A stretch of DNA of 10,335 nt from Chitinispirillaceae bacterium (GTDB lineage Bacteria; Fibrobacterota; Chitinivibrionia; Chitinivibrionales; Chitinispirillaceae). The notes below the pieces were generated by a model. It worked only from the letters and a program-made list of their open reading frames with translations, did no database searches and was not told where the DNA came from. Made by a program: the position numbers and the translations under genes. Where the stretch lies: contig JAFGOU010000223.1 in assembly GCA_016926315.1 (NCBI GenBank), positions 1-10,335 on the forward strand, in the 5' to 3' direction. Of the stretch, positions 1 through 6,516 are shown in pieces. Every line of letters begins with the position of its first letter. Position 1 is the first letter of the stretch.

Positions 1-411
1 CCCTGCACCAAAGAGGGGACCGAGATCGTTGTGCTCACGGTTGACAGCATGACCCATGCCTGGCCCGGCAGCTTCGGGTCGAGCGACATCAAGGCGAGCG
101 AAGAGTACTGGGCGTTTTTCAAGACCCATGCTAAGGGAGGGGTCGGTGTATCGCAGGCTGTTACCGCGATCAAGATGAAACGGCCTGTTTCCGTCAGATA
201 CGTTGCAGGAAACATTTATTTACAGAGCGACAGTGATATCCGCAGCATTCTAGTTTTCGATATTCAGGGGGAGGCTATTCTCAGGTGGGAAACAATGGGC
301 ACCTCAGTAAAAAGCGCTGTAGTTCCCATGATTCAAGTCCCACGGGGGATCTATTTGTTCAGTGTTTCGAACGCCGCTGGCAAGACGGCGGCGAAGGTCG
401 TGGCGCCGTGA
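1..411 (+). CDS. CE1/PHB-depolymerase-like esterase, C-terminal part with T9SS-like sorting tail (5' truncated by window)
   Basis: The frame is open from base 1, so this is the 3' end of a longer gene; a GTG at base 31 is probably internal. Residues 1-45 of the visible part match the end of CE1-type esterases (PHB depolymerase, feruloyl and acetylxylan esterase, LpqC-like). They show the segment TVDSMTHAWPG, whose His (visible residue 19) is the expected catalytic-triad histidine, followed by the family's final helix (DIKASEEYWAFFKTH). The Ser and Asp of the triad lie outside the window. From about residue 62 a separate beta-rich module ends in VPRGIYLFSVSN...AAKVVAP, the pattern of type IX sorting tails. 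The protein is therefore probably secreted and acts on ester-linked acyl or feruloyl groups. The next esterase starts 85 bp downstream on the same strand and may be co-transcribed. The exact substrate cannot be told from this fragment. Confidence 0.8.
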   Translation, partial: PCTKEGTEIVVLTVDSMTHAWPGSFGSSDIKASEEYWAFFKTHAKGGVGVSQAVTAIKMKRPVSVRYVAGNIYLQSDSDIRSILVFDIQGEAILRWETMGTSVKSAVVPMIQVPRGIYLFSVSNAAGKTAAKVVAP

Positions 412-416
412 ACGGG

Positions 417-486
417 TTTTTGAAAATCGTAGTGTCGGAAAAAAATATCAGAAAACTTCGTAACCTTTTTTTGCCATTTTCAAAAA
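417..486 (+). repeat. Perfect 11-bp inverted repeat bracketing the intergenic gap and touching the RBS
   Basis: TTTTTGAAAAT (417-427) and ATTTTCAAAAA (476-486) are exact reverse complements. Inside them, GG plus seven A (437-445) can pair with seven T (466-472) and CC (474-475), so the whole gap between the two esterase genes can fold into a long A/T-rich hairpin. The right arm ends inside the AAGGAG ribosome binding site of the downstream esterase. It could be a processing site, an attenuator of translation or a chance A/T-rich structure. It is not a typical terminator, because the stem is weak and no T run follows it. Confidence 0.5.
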
Positions 487-490
487 GGAG
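485..490 (+). promoter_or_regulatory. Ribosome binding site that sets the start of the BD-FAE-like esterase
   Basis: AAGGAG lies directly against an ATG at 491 (no spacer) and 6 nt before a second in-frame ATG at 497. The 6-nt spacing favours 497 as the true start, and the protein from there begins with a clean signal peptide. Confidence 0.7.
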
Positions 491-496
491 ATGATT

Positions 497-1729
497 ATGC
501 TTAACCCTTTTCTTGTTGTGGTTTCAGTAATCCTGTTTCCCGCTACAATTTTGTTTGCCCAGGTTACCAGGAATATCGACTATGTCGGTGATGGAAAAAT
601 AGCGCATACGCTGAATATCTATGCGCCCAGCGGCGCCGGACCGTTTCCCGTTGTCATACATTATCCCGGCCTCGCCTTTTCCTGGTCGGACGCAAAAACC
701 GATGGCGGTCTGGCCAGTTCATATAACGCCGCCGGATTTGTCGTGGTTGGACCTAATGTCAGCGGCGGAGGCACCGGCCAGAACCAAGCGACGTACCCCA
801 CCCAAATCCAGGAGCTTAAAGCTACCGTCCGTTTTCTCCGGGCCAATGCCGCCAGGTATAAGTTAGACCCTAAATTCATAGGCGTCATAGGGTTTTCTTC
901 CGGCGCGTGGAATACGGTCATGTTGGCAACCACCGGCGATGTCGATGAATATACGGTGGGCAGTACCACCATGAAGCTTCAAGGGGACCTCGGTGGAAAT
1001 CCCGGATTCAGCAGCCGCGTTCAGGCTGCCTGGGCCGCTGCCGCTCCCACAGACTTTTTAGTGATGGATAGTTGCGGGTCCGACATGAATCATGGTGGCG
1101 CCAGTTCACCCGAAGGCAGCCTTATTGGTGGAGCCCTTGCGCAGAACAGGGACAAATGCGCGCTCGCCAATCCCATTACCTATATCTCCAAAGACGATCC
1201 TCCAATTCATCTCGTACATGGCACGTCAGACAGGATTGTGCCAACGTGCCAATCGGTGATAATGTATGCTGCCCTCCAGAAGAGCGGCAATCAACATGAA
1301 ATGACCTATACTCCTGCGAGTGGCGGGCATGCCCCTAATTTTACCGGAAGTCTGGATTTCTTCAAGAAAGCCCTGGCGGCGAATAAAGAAGGTTGTCTTG
1401 ACCCTGAAAGCCCGAAGTTCGATCCCCTTGCCACATACTGCAGCACTGGTGACTGCTGTGCGCAGGTGGCAACCATCCCGGCGTCCGTATGCAAAAAAAA
1501 ATCGGGGTCGGTCTTTTCATTCAATGGCAGATCGCTCAGGGTTTTGGAGATGGAACCTTTTACGCTGCTGGTTTTTGACCTTTCCGGCCGTTTGCGTATG
1601 TCAGGACGTTATTCATCTTCAACCGCTGACCGAGCAATCGATTTGAAGCTGGCGGGAAGCGGTTTGCGATTCTGTGAAATCAATGCAGACAACGGGAATC
1701 GGTACCATTTTCAAGTAATCTGCCCGTAG
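497..1729 (+). CDS. Secreted BD-FAE-like alpha/beta-hydrolase (feruloyl/acetyl-xylan esterase type) with sorting tail
   Basis: This is a 410-residue protein. Residues 1-22 form a signal peptide ending FAQ. Residues 25-300 are an alpha/beta-hydrolase domain of the bifunctional feruloyl/acetyl-xylan esterase type. It shows the typical opening (LNIYAPSGAGPFPVVIHYPG), the nucleophile elbow GFSSG with Ser134, an SPEGSLIGG segment common in this family, HGTSD with Asp245, and GGH with His278, so the triad is complete. A Cys-rich linker follows (Cys300, 315, 320, 321, 332), then a C-terminal module (about 336-410) with LLVFDLSGRL typical of type IX sorting tails. That tail is unusual: where GIYLVKV is expected it reads GLRFCEI. 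The likely role is extracellular removal of acetyl or feruloyl groups from hemicellulose, in line with the esterase upstream and the glycosidases downstream. Substrate preference among acetyl, feruloyl and other acyl esters cannot be decided from sequence. Confidence 0.82.
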   Translation: MLNPFLVVVSVILFPATILFAQVTRNIDYVGDGKIAHTLNIYAPSGAGPFPVVIHYPGLAFSWSDAKTDGGLASSYNAAGFVVVGPNVSGGGTGQNQATYPTQIQELKATVRFLRANAARYKLDPKFIGVIGFSSGAWNTVMLATTGDVDEYTVGSTTMKLQGDLGGNPGFSSRVQAAWAAAAPTDFLVMDSCGSDMNHGGASSPEGSLIGGALAQNRDKCALANPITYISKDDPPIHLVHGTSDRIVPTCQSVIMYAALQKSGNQHEMTYTPASGGHAPNFTGSLDFFKKALAANKEGCLDPESPKFDPLATYCSTGDCCAQVATIPASVCKKKSGSVFSFNGRSLRVLEMEPFTLLVFDLSGRLRMSGRYSSSTADRAIDLKLAGSGLRFCEINADNGNRYHFQVICP

Positions 1730-1875
1730 CTTTTATGATAAAGCCTTAAGCGAGTGAGAGTGCTATAACTAAATAGTTTCTGTTCAGAATAGACAAATAT
1801 GAATAAGACGTCATTCCGGTGAATCCCTAATCAGGTTATGGACCAGGAGCCGGACCATGAACAATCAAATAGAGT

Positions 1876-1893
1876 GTTGATAAAAGTATCAAC
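1876..1893. promoter_or_regulatory. Perfect dyad GTTGATA-N4-TATCAAC, operator candidate or weak terminator
   Basis: A 7-bp perfect inverted repeat with a 4-nt centre (AAAG) lies 54 bp upstream of the TIGR02147 regulator start. As RNA the stem can grow to about 10 bp with G-U pairs (1873-1896), and a run of T follows to 1900. It could be a weak factor-independent terminator for the esterase genes or an operator site for a dimeric regulator. The rest of the 1730-1947 spacer shows no convincing promoter by eye. Confidence 0.45.
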
Positions 1894-1947
1894 GTTTTTT
1901 AATCAAGATTCCGGCACATCAGGACTTTTTGCAGTATATTGTCGTGT

Positions 1948-2775
1948 ATGCGCCAGATCCTCGACTACCTGGACTACCGCCTGTATCTGTTTGATTTTTA
2001 TGAAGATCAGAAAAAAGAGAACTCCTGGTTTTCCTACCGGTATATCGGAAAAAAAACCGGCCTCGATGCCGGTTATGTTGTTAAAATCCTTCAGGGAAAA
2101 CTTCATATACCGGAGAAATATATCGACGGTTTCTGCGCGCTATGCAGATTCACCGGAAAAGAGAACACGTTTTTCAGGACCCTGATCAATTTCAACAAGG
2201 CAAAGTCGGAAAGTCAGGTGAAGTTCCATTTTGAAAAACTGCTTACCTTTAAAACCCTGGGCAAGGAACGGCTGGAAGAGTTCCAGTATGAGTATTATCA
2301 TAAATGGTACTATGCAGCCATTCGTTCCCTGATTGGAATTAACCGGTTTTCCGGCGATTTTGAGTCCCTGGCCTCTCTTCTGACCCCGCGCGTCAGCGTG
2401 CCGGACGTAAAAAAGGCGGTGGCGCTCCTGGAAAAACTCAAACTGATCAGGAAAAACAGGTCAGGCGTTTATGAGTTGTGCGATACGTTCGTGACGACCG
2501 GCGAATCGTGGCGTTCGCTGGCGATAAAGGATTTTCAGCGTGAAACCATCCGGCTGGCTGCCGAATCGCTCGATCGGCATAAAAAAGAGGAGCGTGATAT
2601 CTCGACCGTTACCATTGCCATCAACAGGAATGATCTGCTGGAATTAAAAGAGCGGATCAGCGGGTTTCGCAATTCAATCCTGAAATTTGCCAAAGACAGC
2701 GGCGAACCAGACAGCGTCTTTCAATTGAACGTGCAGCTTTTCCCCATGGCGCGGAACCGGGCAGATCAATCATGA
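1948..2775 (+). CDS. TIGR02147 / DUF4423 family regulator-like protein
   Basis: This is a 275-residue protein of the usual TIGR02147 length. The N-terminus MRQILDYLDYRLYLFDFYED has the family's opening, which selects the ATG at 1948 over a TTG nine bases earlier. Residues about 26-64 (FSYRYIGKKTGLDAGYVVKI and on) resemble a helix-turn-helix of the Xre type. Residues about 115-268 match DUF4423: a winged-helix-like segment (ASLLTPRVSVPDVKKAVALL, then LIRKNRSGVYEL) and the end motif VFQLNVQLFPM. There is no signal peptide or membrane segment, so it is cytoplasmic and probably binds DNA. The family is strongly expanded in Fibrobacter and its targets are largely unknown. The start has only a poor ribosome binding site. 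The stop overlaps the start of the next gene (ATGA at 2772-2775), so the two products are probably made together. A regulatory role is inferred from the domains. Confidence 0.85.
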   Translation: MRQILDYLDYRLYLFDFYEDQKKENSWFSYRYIGKKTGLDAGYVVKILQGKLHIPEKYIDGFCALCRFTGKENTFFRTLINFNKAKSESQVKFHFEKLLTFKTLGKERLEEFQYEYYHKWYYAAIRSLIGINRFSGDFESLASLLTPRVSVPDVKKAVALLEKLKLIRKNRSGVYELCDTFVTTGESWRSLAIKDFQRETIRLAAESLDRHKKEERDISTVTIAINRNDLLELKERISGFRNSILKFAKDSGEPDSVFQLNVQLFPMARNRADQS

Positions 2776-4391
2776 GAAATGTGCGCATGTGCATGCTTCT
2801 GTTTTTTCTGTGCGGCCTGCTCGTCAGCTGCGCAAACCTTACCGGCGGCAACGGGTCGGAAACGACCAACGGTTATGTCGTCGGGCGGCTGGTGAATCCT
2901 GACGGCACACCTGCAACGCAGACCAAGGTCAGGCTTCTGCCATGGAATTACAACCCGGTTAAAGACGGCGCGATTCCTGATTCGCAGCTATTTACTACCG
3001 GTGAAACCGGAGAGTTCAAGTTCCACGCCCCGGGCAGGGGAGCGTTTAACATCGAAGCCATCAGGAAGGTTTCCGGCGAAAGAGCGCTCATTGCCGGCAT
3101 ATCCGTCAATGAAAATGATACCGCCTTTCTTTTGGCCCATGCGATCAGAAAGCCCGGTGCGATAAAAATTATTTTTCCGCCGACCGTTGATTCCATGCAC
3201 GGGTATGTATATCTGCCGGGCACCACGCGTTTTGCCGGAATCAAAAACAATAATGCTTTTATCGATTCGGTTCCGGCCGAATTGATTCCTGCAGTTTATT
3301 ATGCCAACAGGATTGATGCTGCCGTAAATGGCGTCGTGAAGATGAATATTCCGGTCGCCTCAGATGATACTACCGTCATTGCCGATTATCAGACATGGAA
3401 AAACTCAAAGAAAATTATTCTCAATACAACGGTCTCAGGTGCGGATGTAGCAAGCACGTTCACGGATTTTCCGGTGCTTATCAGGCTATACAGCGCCAAT
3501 TTCGATTTCAGCCAGGCGCAACCTGACGGCCGCGATCTCCGGTTTAAAAAATCGGACGATACCCCGCTTCCGTATGAAATCGAGCGCTGGGACGCGACCA
3601 TCGGGCTTGCCGAGGTGTGGGTAAAGGTCGATACGATACATGGCAACGACAGCAGCCAGTTCATCATGATGTTCTGGGGCAATTCGAACGTCGCCGAGGA
3701 ATCAGACGCAGCCGGTGTTTTCGATACGGCGGGCGGATTTCTGGGAGTATGGCATTTGAATGAGGATCCTTCCACTGGAACCGGATCGATCAAGGACCGT
3801 ACCGTCAACAGGTATCATGCGACGCCGTACGGTTCGATGTCCACGGCCGACGTGGTGGATGGCGTCGTCGGCAAGGGGCTCGATCTTGACGGAAGCAATG
3901 ACTATCTCAATGCCGGCAAGGTTGTACTGACCGGTTCTTATTCTGTCGGCCTTTGGGTGCGGCTGAACAGGATCAACGGTTATCAGCGAATCATCTTTCA
4001 GGACTCCGCGTATACGCTCTGGTACGATTCCGACCGGAGCGGGGCCAGGATGGAGCATATTGACAGCAGCAAAATCTGGCGGGGGATACCGCAGGACGGC
4101 GGTGTGGTGCAGCCTATGAATACGGGTGCCTGGTATTATCTGACCGGCACCTTTGACGGGGAGCGGGTCCGTTTTTATGTGAACGGGACGCTGGCAACAA
4201 CGTCGAACGCCATGGCGGTAAATCCCGCTTCCCATGGATACGATCTGCTTTTCGGTCAATCGTGGAACAACTACTATGTCAATGGAATCATGGATGAAAT
4301 CAGAATTGAACGAACGGCGCGGTCTGCTGATTGGATAAAGCTCTGCGCATTGAACCAGCGTAGCGATGATAAGCTGGTTGTTTTTAAATAA
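2772..4391 (+). CDS. Surface lipoprotein: carboxypeptidase-regulatory-like, DUF2341 and LamG domains
   Basis: This is a 539-residue protein. The first 20 residues form a lipoprotein signal peptide with lipobox LVSC (Cys20). Residues about 33-120 look like a carboxypeptidase-regulatory-like beta-sandwich (GYVVGRLVNPDGTPATQTKV). Residues about 228-306 match DUF2341 (TDFPVLIRLYSANFDFSQ, DLRFKKSDDTPLPYEIERWD). Residues about 322-520 form a LamG/concanavalin-like domain (GVWHLNEDP, GKGLDLDGSNDYLN, WYYLTGTFDGERVRFYVNG, MDEIRIERTARSADWI). No catalytic motif is visible, so binding or sensing of glycans at the cell surface is the likeliest role (inference). Unlike the enzymes around it, it lacks the sorting tail, as expected for a lipid-anchored protein. 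No ribosome binding site of its own is visible, and the 4-bp overlap with the regulator suggests translational coupling. The stop codon lies inside the left target duplication of the MITE-like element. Confidence 0.82.
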   Translation: MRNVRMCMLLFFLCGLLVSCANLTGGNGSETTNGYVVGRLVNPDGTPATQTKVRLLPWNYNPVKDGAIPDSQLFTTGETGEFKFHAPGRGAFNIEAIRKVSGERALIAGISVNENDTAFLLAHAIRKPGAIKIIFPPTVDSMHGYVYLPGTTRFAGIKNNNAFIDSVPAELIPAVYYANRIDAAVNGVVKMNIPVASDDTTVIADYQTWKNSKKIILNTTVSGADVASTFTDFPVLIRLYSANFDFSQAQPDGRDLRFKKSDDTPLPYEIERWDATIGLAEVWVKVDTIHGNDSSQFIMMFWGNSNVAEESDAAGVFDTAGGFLGVWHLNEDPSTGTGSIKDRTVNRYHATPYGSMSTADVVDGVVGKGLDLDGSNDYLNAGKVVLTGSYSVGLWVRLNRINGYQRIIFQDSAYTLWYDSDRSGARMEHIDSSKIWRGIPQDGGVVQPMNTGAWYYLTGTFDGERVRFYVNGTLATTSNAMAVNPASHGYDLLFGQSWNNYYVNGIMDEIRIERTARSADWIKLCALNQRSDDKLVVFK

Positions 4392-4431
4392 TTGCAACTA
4401 CTCAGGTAGGTTAGGTCAATATTTACGGGCC

Positions 4432-4460
4432 GCTCATATTGAGCGTGTCGAAATATGAGC
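4432..4460. repeat. Internal hairpin 1 of the MITE-like element
   Basis: GCTCATATT (4432-4440) and AATATGAGC (4452-4460) form a perfect 9-bp stem with an 11-nt loop. Confidence 0.7.
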
Positions 4461-4470
4461 CTAAAAATAG

Positions 4471-4528
4471 TTCCGCTCACCCTTCCCTTCGGCAGGCTCA
4501 GGGTAAACTTGGCTCAGGATGAGCGGAA
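4471..4528. repeat. Internal hairpin 2 of the MITE-like element, REP-like
   Basis: TTCCGCTCA (4471-4479) and TGAGCGGAA (4520-4528) form a perfect 9-bp stem. Inside it, ACCCT (4479-4483) can instead pair with AGGGT (4500-4504), and GGCTCAGG is repeated at 4495-4502 and 4511-4518. The words CTTCGGCAGGCTCAGGGT resemble small dispersed palindromic repeats seen in many bacterial genomes. Confidence 0.65.
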
Positions 4529-4564
4529 AGGGCAATTTAGGTACCTGAGTAGTTACAAATAATT

Positions 4565-4726
4565 GAATAAAAAACGGCTACCGGTTTCTCCCTGCAAGGA
4601 TTCCACCGGCAGCCGGGCGAATAAGGACTTTGACCATTCCTGCAAGGAACGGCCGCGTCCTTTTTATCTGCACGGAAAATACATGAAGATTGAATACTCT
4701 GGGGCACAAACTCAAAGGAAGGGTAT
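4565..4726 (+). promoter_or_regulatory. Structured leader of the fucosidase gene with paired hairpins and repeated CCTGCAAGGA
   Basis: Hairpin A pairs CGGCTACCGGT (4575-4585) with ACCGGCAGCCG (4605-4615), 10 of 11 positions. Hairpin B pairs AAGGAC (4623-4628) with GTCCTT (4657-4662), followed by more T. Both enclose the same 10-mer CCTGCAAGGA (4591-4600 and 4639-4648) near a small stem with a TGCAA loop. Read on the - strand, hairpin A is followed by six T and would be a fair terminator. On the + strand it looks like a leader structure. I do not recognise a known riboswitch class. The leader ends in a good ribosome binding site (AAGGAAGGG, 4715-4723). Confidence 0.45.
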
Positions 4727-6445
4727 ATGGTAAACTGGATAGTAAACGGTTTCTTCAGGTCTGCCGGTATTTCTGTGGTGTCGGCGGTATTTTTGTCGGC
4801 GGTTACCGTATCTTCCCAGACCAAAACGCTCTATCAGGCGCAGCAAGACTGCGTCAACTGGCGGTTTGGCATGTACATCCATTTCAACATGAACACCTTC
4901 TATCCCGGCTGGGGTGAGCCGCGGACCGATCCCAAGACATTCGCTCCGACCAAAGTCGACTGCGGCCAATGGGCGCGGGCCGCCGTGTCGGCAAAAATGA
5001 AGTTCGGCGCACTCACCACCAAGCACCACGATGGATTCTGCCTCTGGCCGTCGCAGAAGACGCCGCCGCATGGCGCGGCCCGTTATACGGTCATGGAGAG
5101 CGCGTATCCGCACGACATCGTTAAAATGTATGTCGATTCGTTCAGGGTTTACGGGCTTCAATCCGGGCTTTACTACTCCATGTGGGACAAAGCCTGCGGA
5201 ATTCCGGGCCCTTATGCCGACCCGGCAAAGGTCCGGGCGGAGTGGTCGCAGGACAGCGCGTATGTCATGGGGCAGCTTACCGAGCTTCTGACCAATTATG
5301 GCGAAATACCGCTTTTGATATTCGACGGTTATTCCTGGGACATGGGGCATTGGGCGTTCCCGTATCAGTATGTGCGCGCTCTTGTCAAGCGATTGCAGCC
5401 AAACTGCATCATCACCGATCATAATGGTCTCATCAATGAAGCGTGGGAGCAGGACATTGCAGACTTCGAGGAGCCGCTGGGCATCACCTGCCCGAGCGGA
5501 AATACCTTTGCTTCGCAGCAGGAGAACACCATATCAGGAGATTGGTTCTGGAACAGTACTGCAGCGGACATCAACCAACTTAAGACGGTCAGCTTCATCA
5601 CCCAGCACCTTACCACGCTGGAACCGCGCTGGTGCAATTTTCTGCTCAACTGTCCGCCCAACAAGACCGGTGTGCTTGACGCGGCCATTGTCACGCGGCT
5701 CGGCCAGGTCGGTGCGGCGTGGAGCCCCAATCTTTCGCGCGCCGCCCTTCCTGCACAGCCCGCGATCATCGAACGCCCGATAACGCCGGTAACTGCAGTG
5801 GCATCCAGCAACACCGATTCCGCAATCAATGCCATTGATAATACCAACGATTACCCCAAAGGACACACGCAGTCGCTCTGGACTTCGAGCGGCAACCTTC
5901 CCCAGTCCGTGACTCTTGACCTTGGAAAGGTCTATGATACCATCGACATGCTCTTGTATCAGCCGCGGCGGGAGAGCAGCACGACCGGCAACATCACCTC
6001 GTACCGGGTATACGTAAGCACGAACGGGACAACGTTTACGCAGGTCGCGAGCGGGACCTGGGCGGCGGACGTGATGGTCAAACGGTCCCAGTTCCCGCGG
6101 CAGAGCGCGCGGTACGTACGGCTCGAAGCGGTCGCCGTGAACGGCGGTACCTCCGCGGTCATCAACACCATTGCGGTAGGCGCGCATCTGCCCTTTAGCC
6201 ATGACGTCGGAGCGAAGCGGCTGCCCGCGCCCTCTGTTGAGCGGAAATCCTGCATTGGCACGTACAAAGTCCTGGGCAATGCCACGCTCGACAAAAATCT
6301 ATCCGGAAAAACCGTCGCCGTGTACGACCTTGCCGGAAAACTACTGAGCAGGAAGGTCGCCAGGAATTCGGCCATTGACCTGCAAAAAGAGTTCTGCATG
6401 CACGATGGATTATACATTGTGAAGATCGAGGCAAAGCTCAAATAA
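4727..6445 (+). CDS. Secreted GH29 alpha-L-fucosidase with F5/8-type-C (CBM32-like) module and sorting tail
   Basis: This is a 572-residue protein. The first 30 or so residues form a signal peptide with a longer than usual n-region. Residues about 34-340 are the GH29 barrel: WRFGMYIHFNMNTFYP, TTKHHDGFCLW (His100, His101), LLIFDGYSWDMG in which Asp200 is the likely nucleophile, and LLNCPPNKTG near the end of the catalytic domain. The acid/base residue varies among GH29 subgroups and I cannot assign it firmly; Glu266 in the QQEN segment is a candidate. Residues about 350-487 form a discoidin-like carbohydrate-binding module (AINAIDNTNDY, SVTLDLGKVYDTIDMLLYQP, ARYVRLEAVA). Residues about 505-572 form the sorting tail (VAVYDLAGKLL, DGLYIVKIEAKLK). 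That tail stops right after the GLYIVKI strand and lacks the usual final KxVV strand. The enzyme should release terminal alpha-L-fucose from glycans outside the cell. The next gene, GH141-like, follows 71 bp later and fits the same task. Confidence 0.88.
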   Translation: MVNWIVNGFFRSAGISVVSAVFLSAVTVSSQTKTLYQAQQDCVNWRFGMYIHFNMNTFYPGWGEPRTDPKTFAPTKVDCGQWARAAVSAKMKFGALTTKHHDGFCLWPSQKTPPHGAARYTVMESAYPHDIVKMYVDSFRVYGLQSGLYYSMWDKACGIPGPYADPAKVRAEWSQDSAYVMGQLTELLTNYGEIPLLIFDGYSWDMGHWAFPYQYVRALVKRLQPNCIITDHNGLINEAWEQDIADFEEPLGITCPSGNTFASQQENTISGDWFWNSTAADINQLKTVSFITQHLTTLEPRWCNFLLNCPPNKTGVLDAAIVTRLGQVGAAWSPNLSRAALPAQPAIIERPITPVTAVASSNTDSAINAIDNTNDYPKGHTQSLWTSSGNLPQSVTLDLGKVYDTIDMLLYQPRRESSTTGNITSYRVYVSTNGTTFTQVASGTWAADVMVKRSQFPRQSARYVRLEAVAVNGGTSAVINTIAVGAHLPFSHDVGAKRLPAPSVERKSCIGTYKVLGNATLDKNLSGKTVAVYDLAGKLLSRKVARNSAIDLQKEFCMHDGLYIVKIEAKLK

Positions 6446-6468
6446 TTGTAAGGAAATTAAGGAGTATT

Positions 6469-6502
6469 CCAAAAATGGACGGCTGTTAATCAACGTTTTT
6501 GG
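6469..6502. repeat. Inverted repeat between the GH29 and GH141-like genes
   Basis: CCAAAAA (6469-6475) and TTTTTGG (6496-6502) are exact inverted copies, with GTT/AAC (6485-6487, 6492-6494) able to pair inside them. The structure ends 3 nt before the GGAGG ribosome binding site (6506-6510) of the next gene. It may affect translation or RNA processing between the two genes, or be chance. Confidence 0.4.
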
Positions 6503-6516
6503 TATGGAGGCTATAA

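Larger units (their letters stand above)
4394..4556. mobile_element. 163-bp MITE-like element with 15-bp terminal inverted repeats
   Basis: The ends GCAACTACTCAGGTA (4394-4408) and TACCTGAGTAGTTAC (4542-4556) are inverted copies with 14 of 15 positions matching. An 8-bp direct duplication flanks them. The interior has no open reading frame of note, so the element is non-autonomous. It carries two internal palindromic units built on the same CCGCTCA / TGAGC words. Ends close to GTAA and an 8-bp duplication would fit mobilisation by an IS66-type transposase, but that family call is a guess. It lies between the lipoprotein gene and the fucosidase leader. Confidence 0.72.
4386..4564. repeat. 8-bp target-site duplication flanking the MITE-like element
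   Basis: AAATAATT occurs at 4386-4393 directly before the left terminal repeat and at 4557-4564 directly after the right one. The match runs to 9 bp if the following G is counted. The left copy contains the TAA stop of the lipoprotein gene (4389-4391), so insertion left that reading frame intact. Confidence 0.75.

Noticed and set aside
1838..1858. Imperfect palindrome ATGGACC...GGACCAT and direct repeat GGACCA.
   Set aside because: Only 6 of 7 positions match and nothing nearby supports a function; likely chance.
1912..1937. Possible sigma-54 promoter (GGCAC ... TTGCA) before the regulator gene.
   Set aside because: The distance between the GG and GC elements is about 16 nt instead of 10.
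1838..2185. Open frame of 115 codons overlapping the start of the regulator gene.
   Set aside because: It overlaps the regulator gene in another frame, and the regulator's family match explains the region.
3702..4397. Long open frame of 231 codons on the - strand inside the lipoprotein gene, and similar ones inside the GH29 and beta-helix genes.
   Set aside because: These are opposite-strand shadows of well-supported + strand genes; no recognisable domain.
4575..4620. Resemblance of the GGCAGCCGGG segment to the 3' half of a c-di-GMP-I (GEMM) riboswitch.
   Set aside because: The expected 5' half with GGCAAACC and ACGCAAAG-type segments is absent; upstream is the MITE-like element and then coding sequence.
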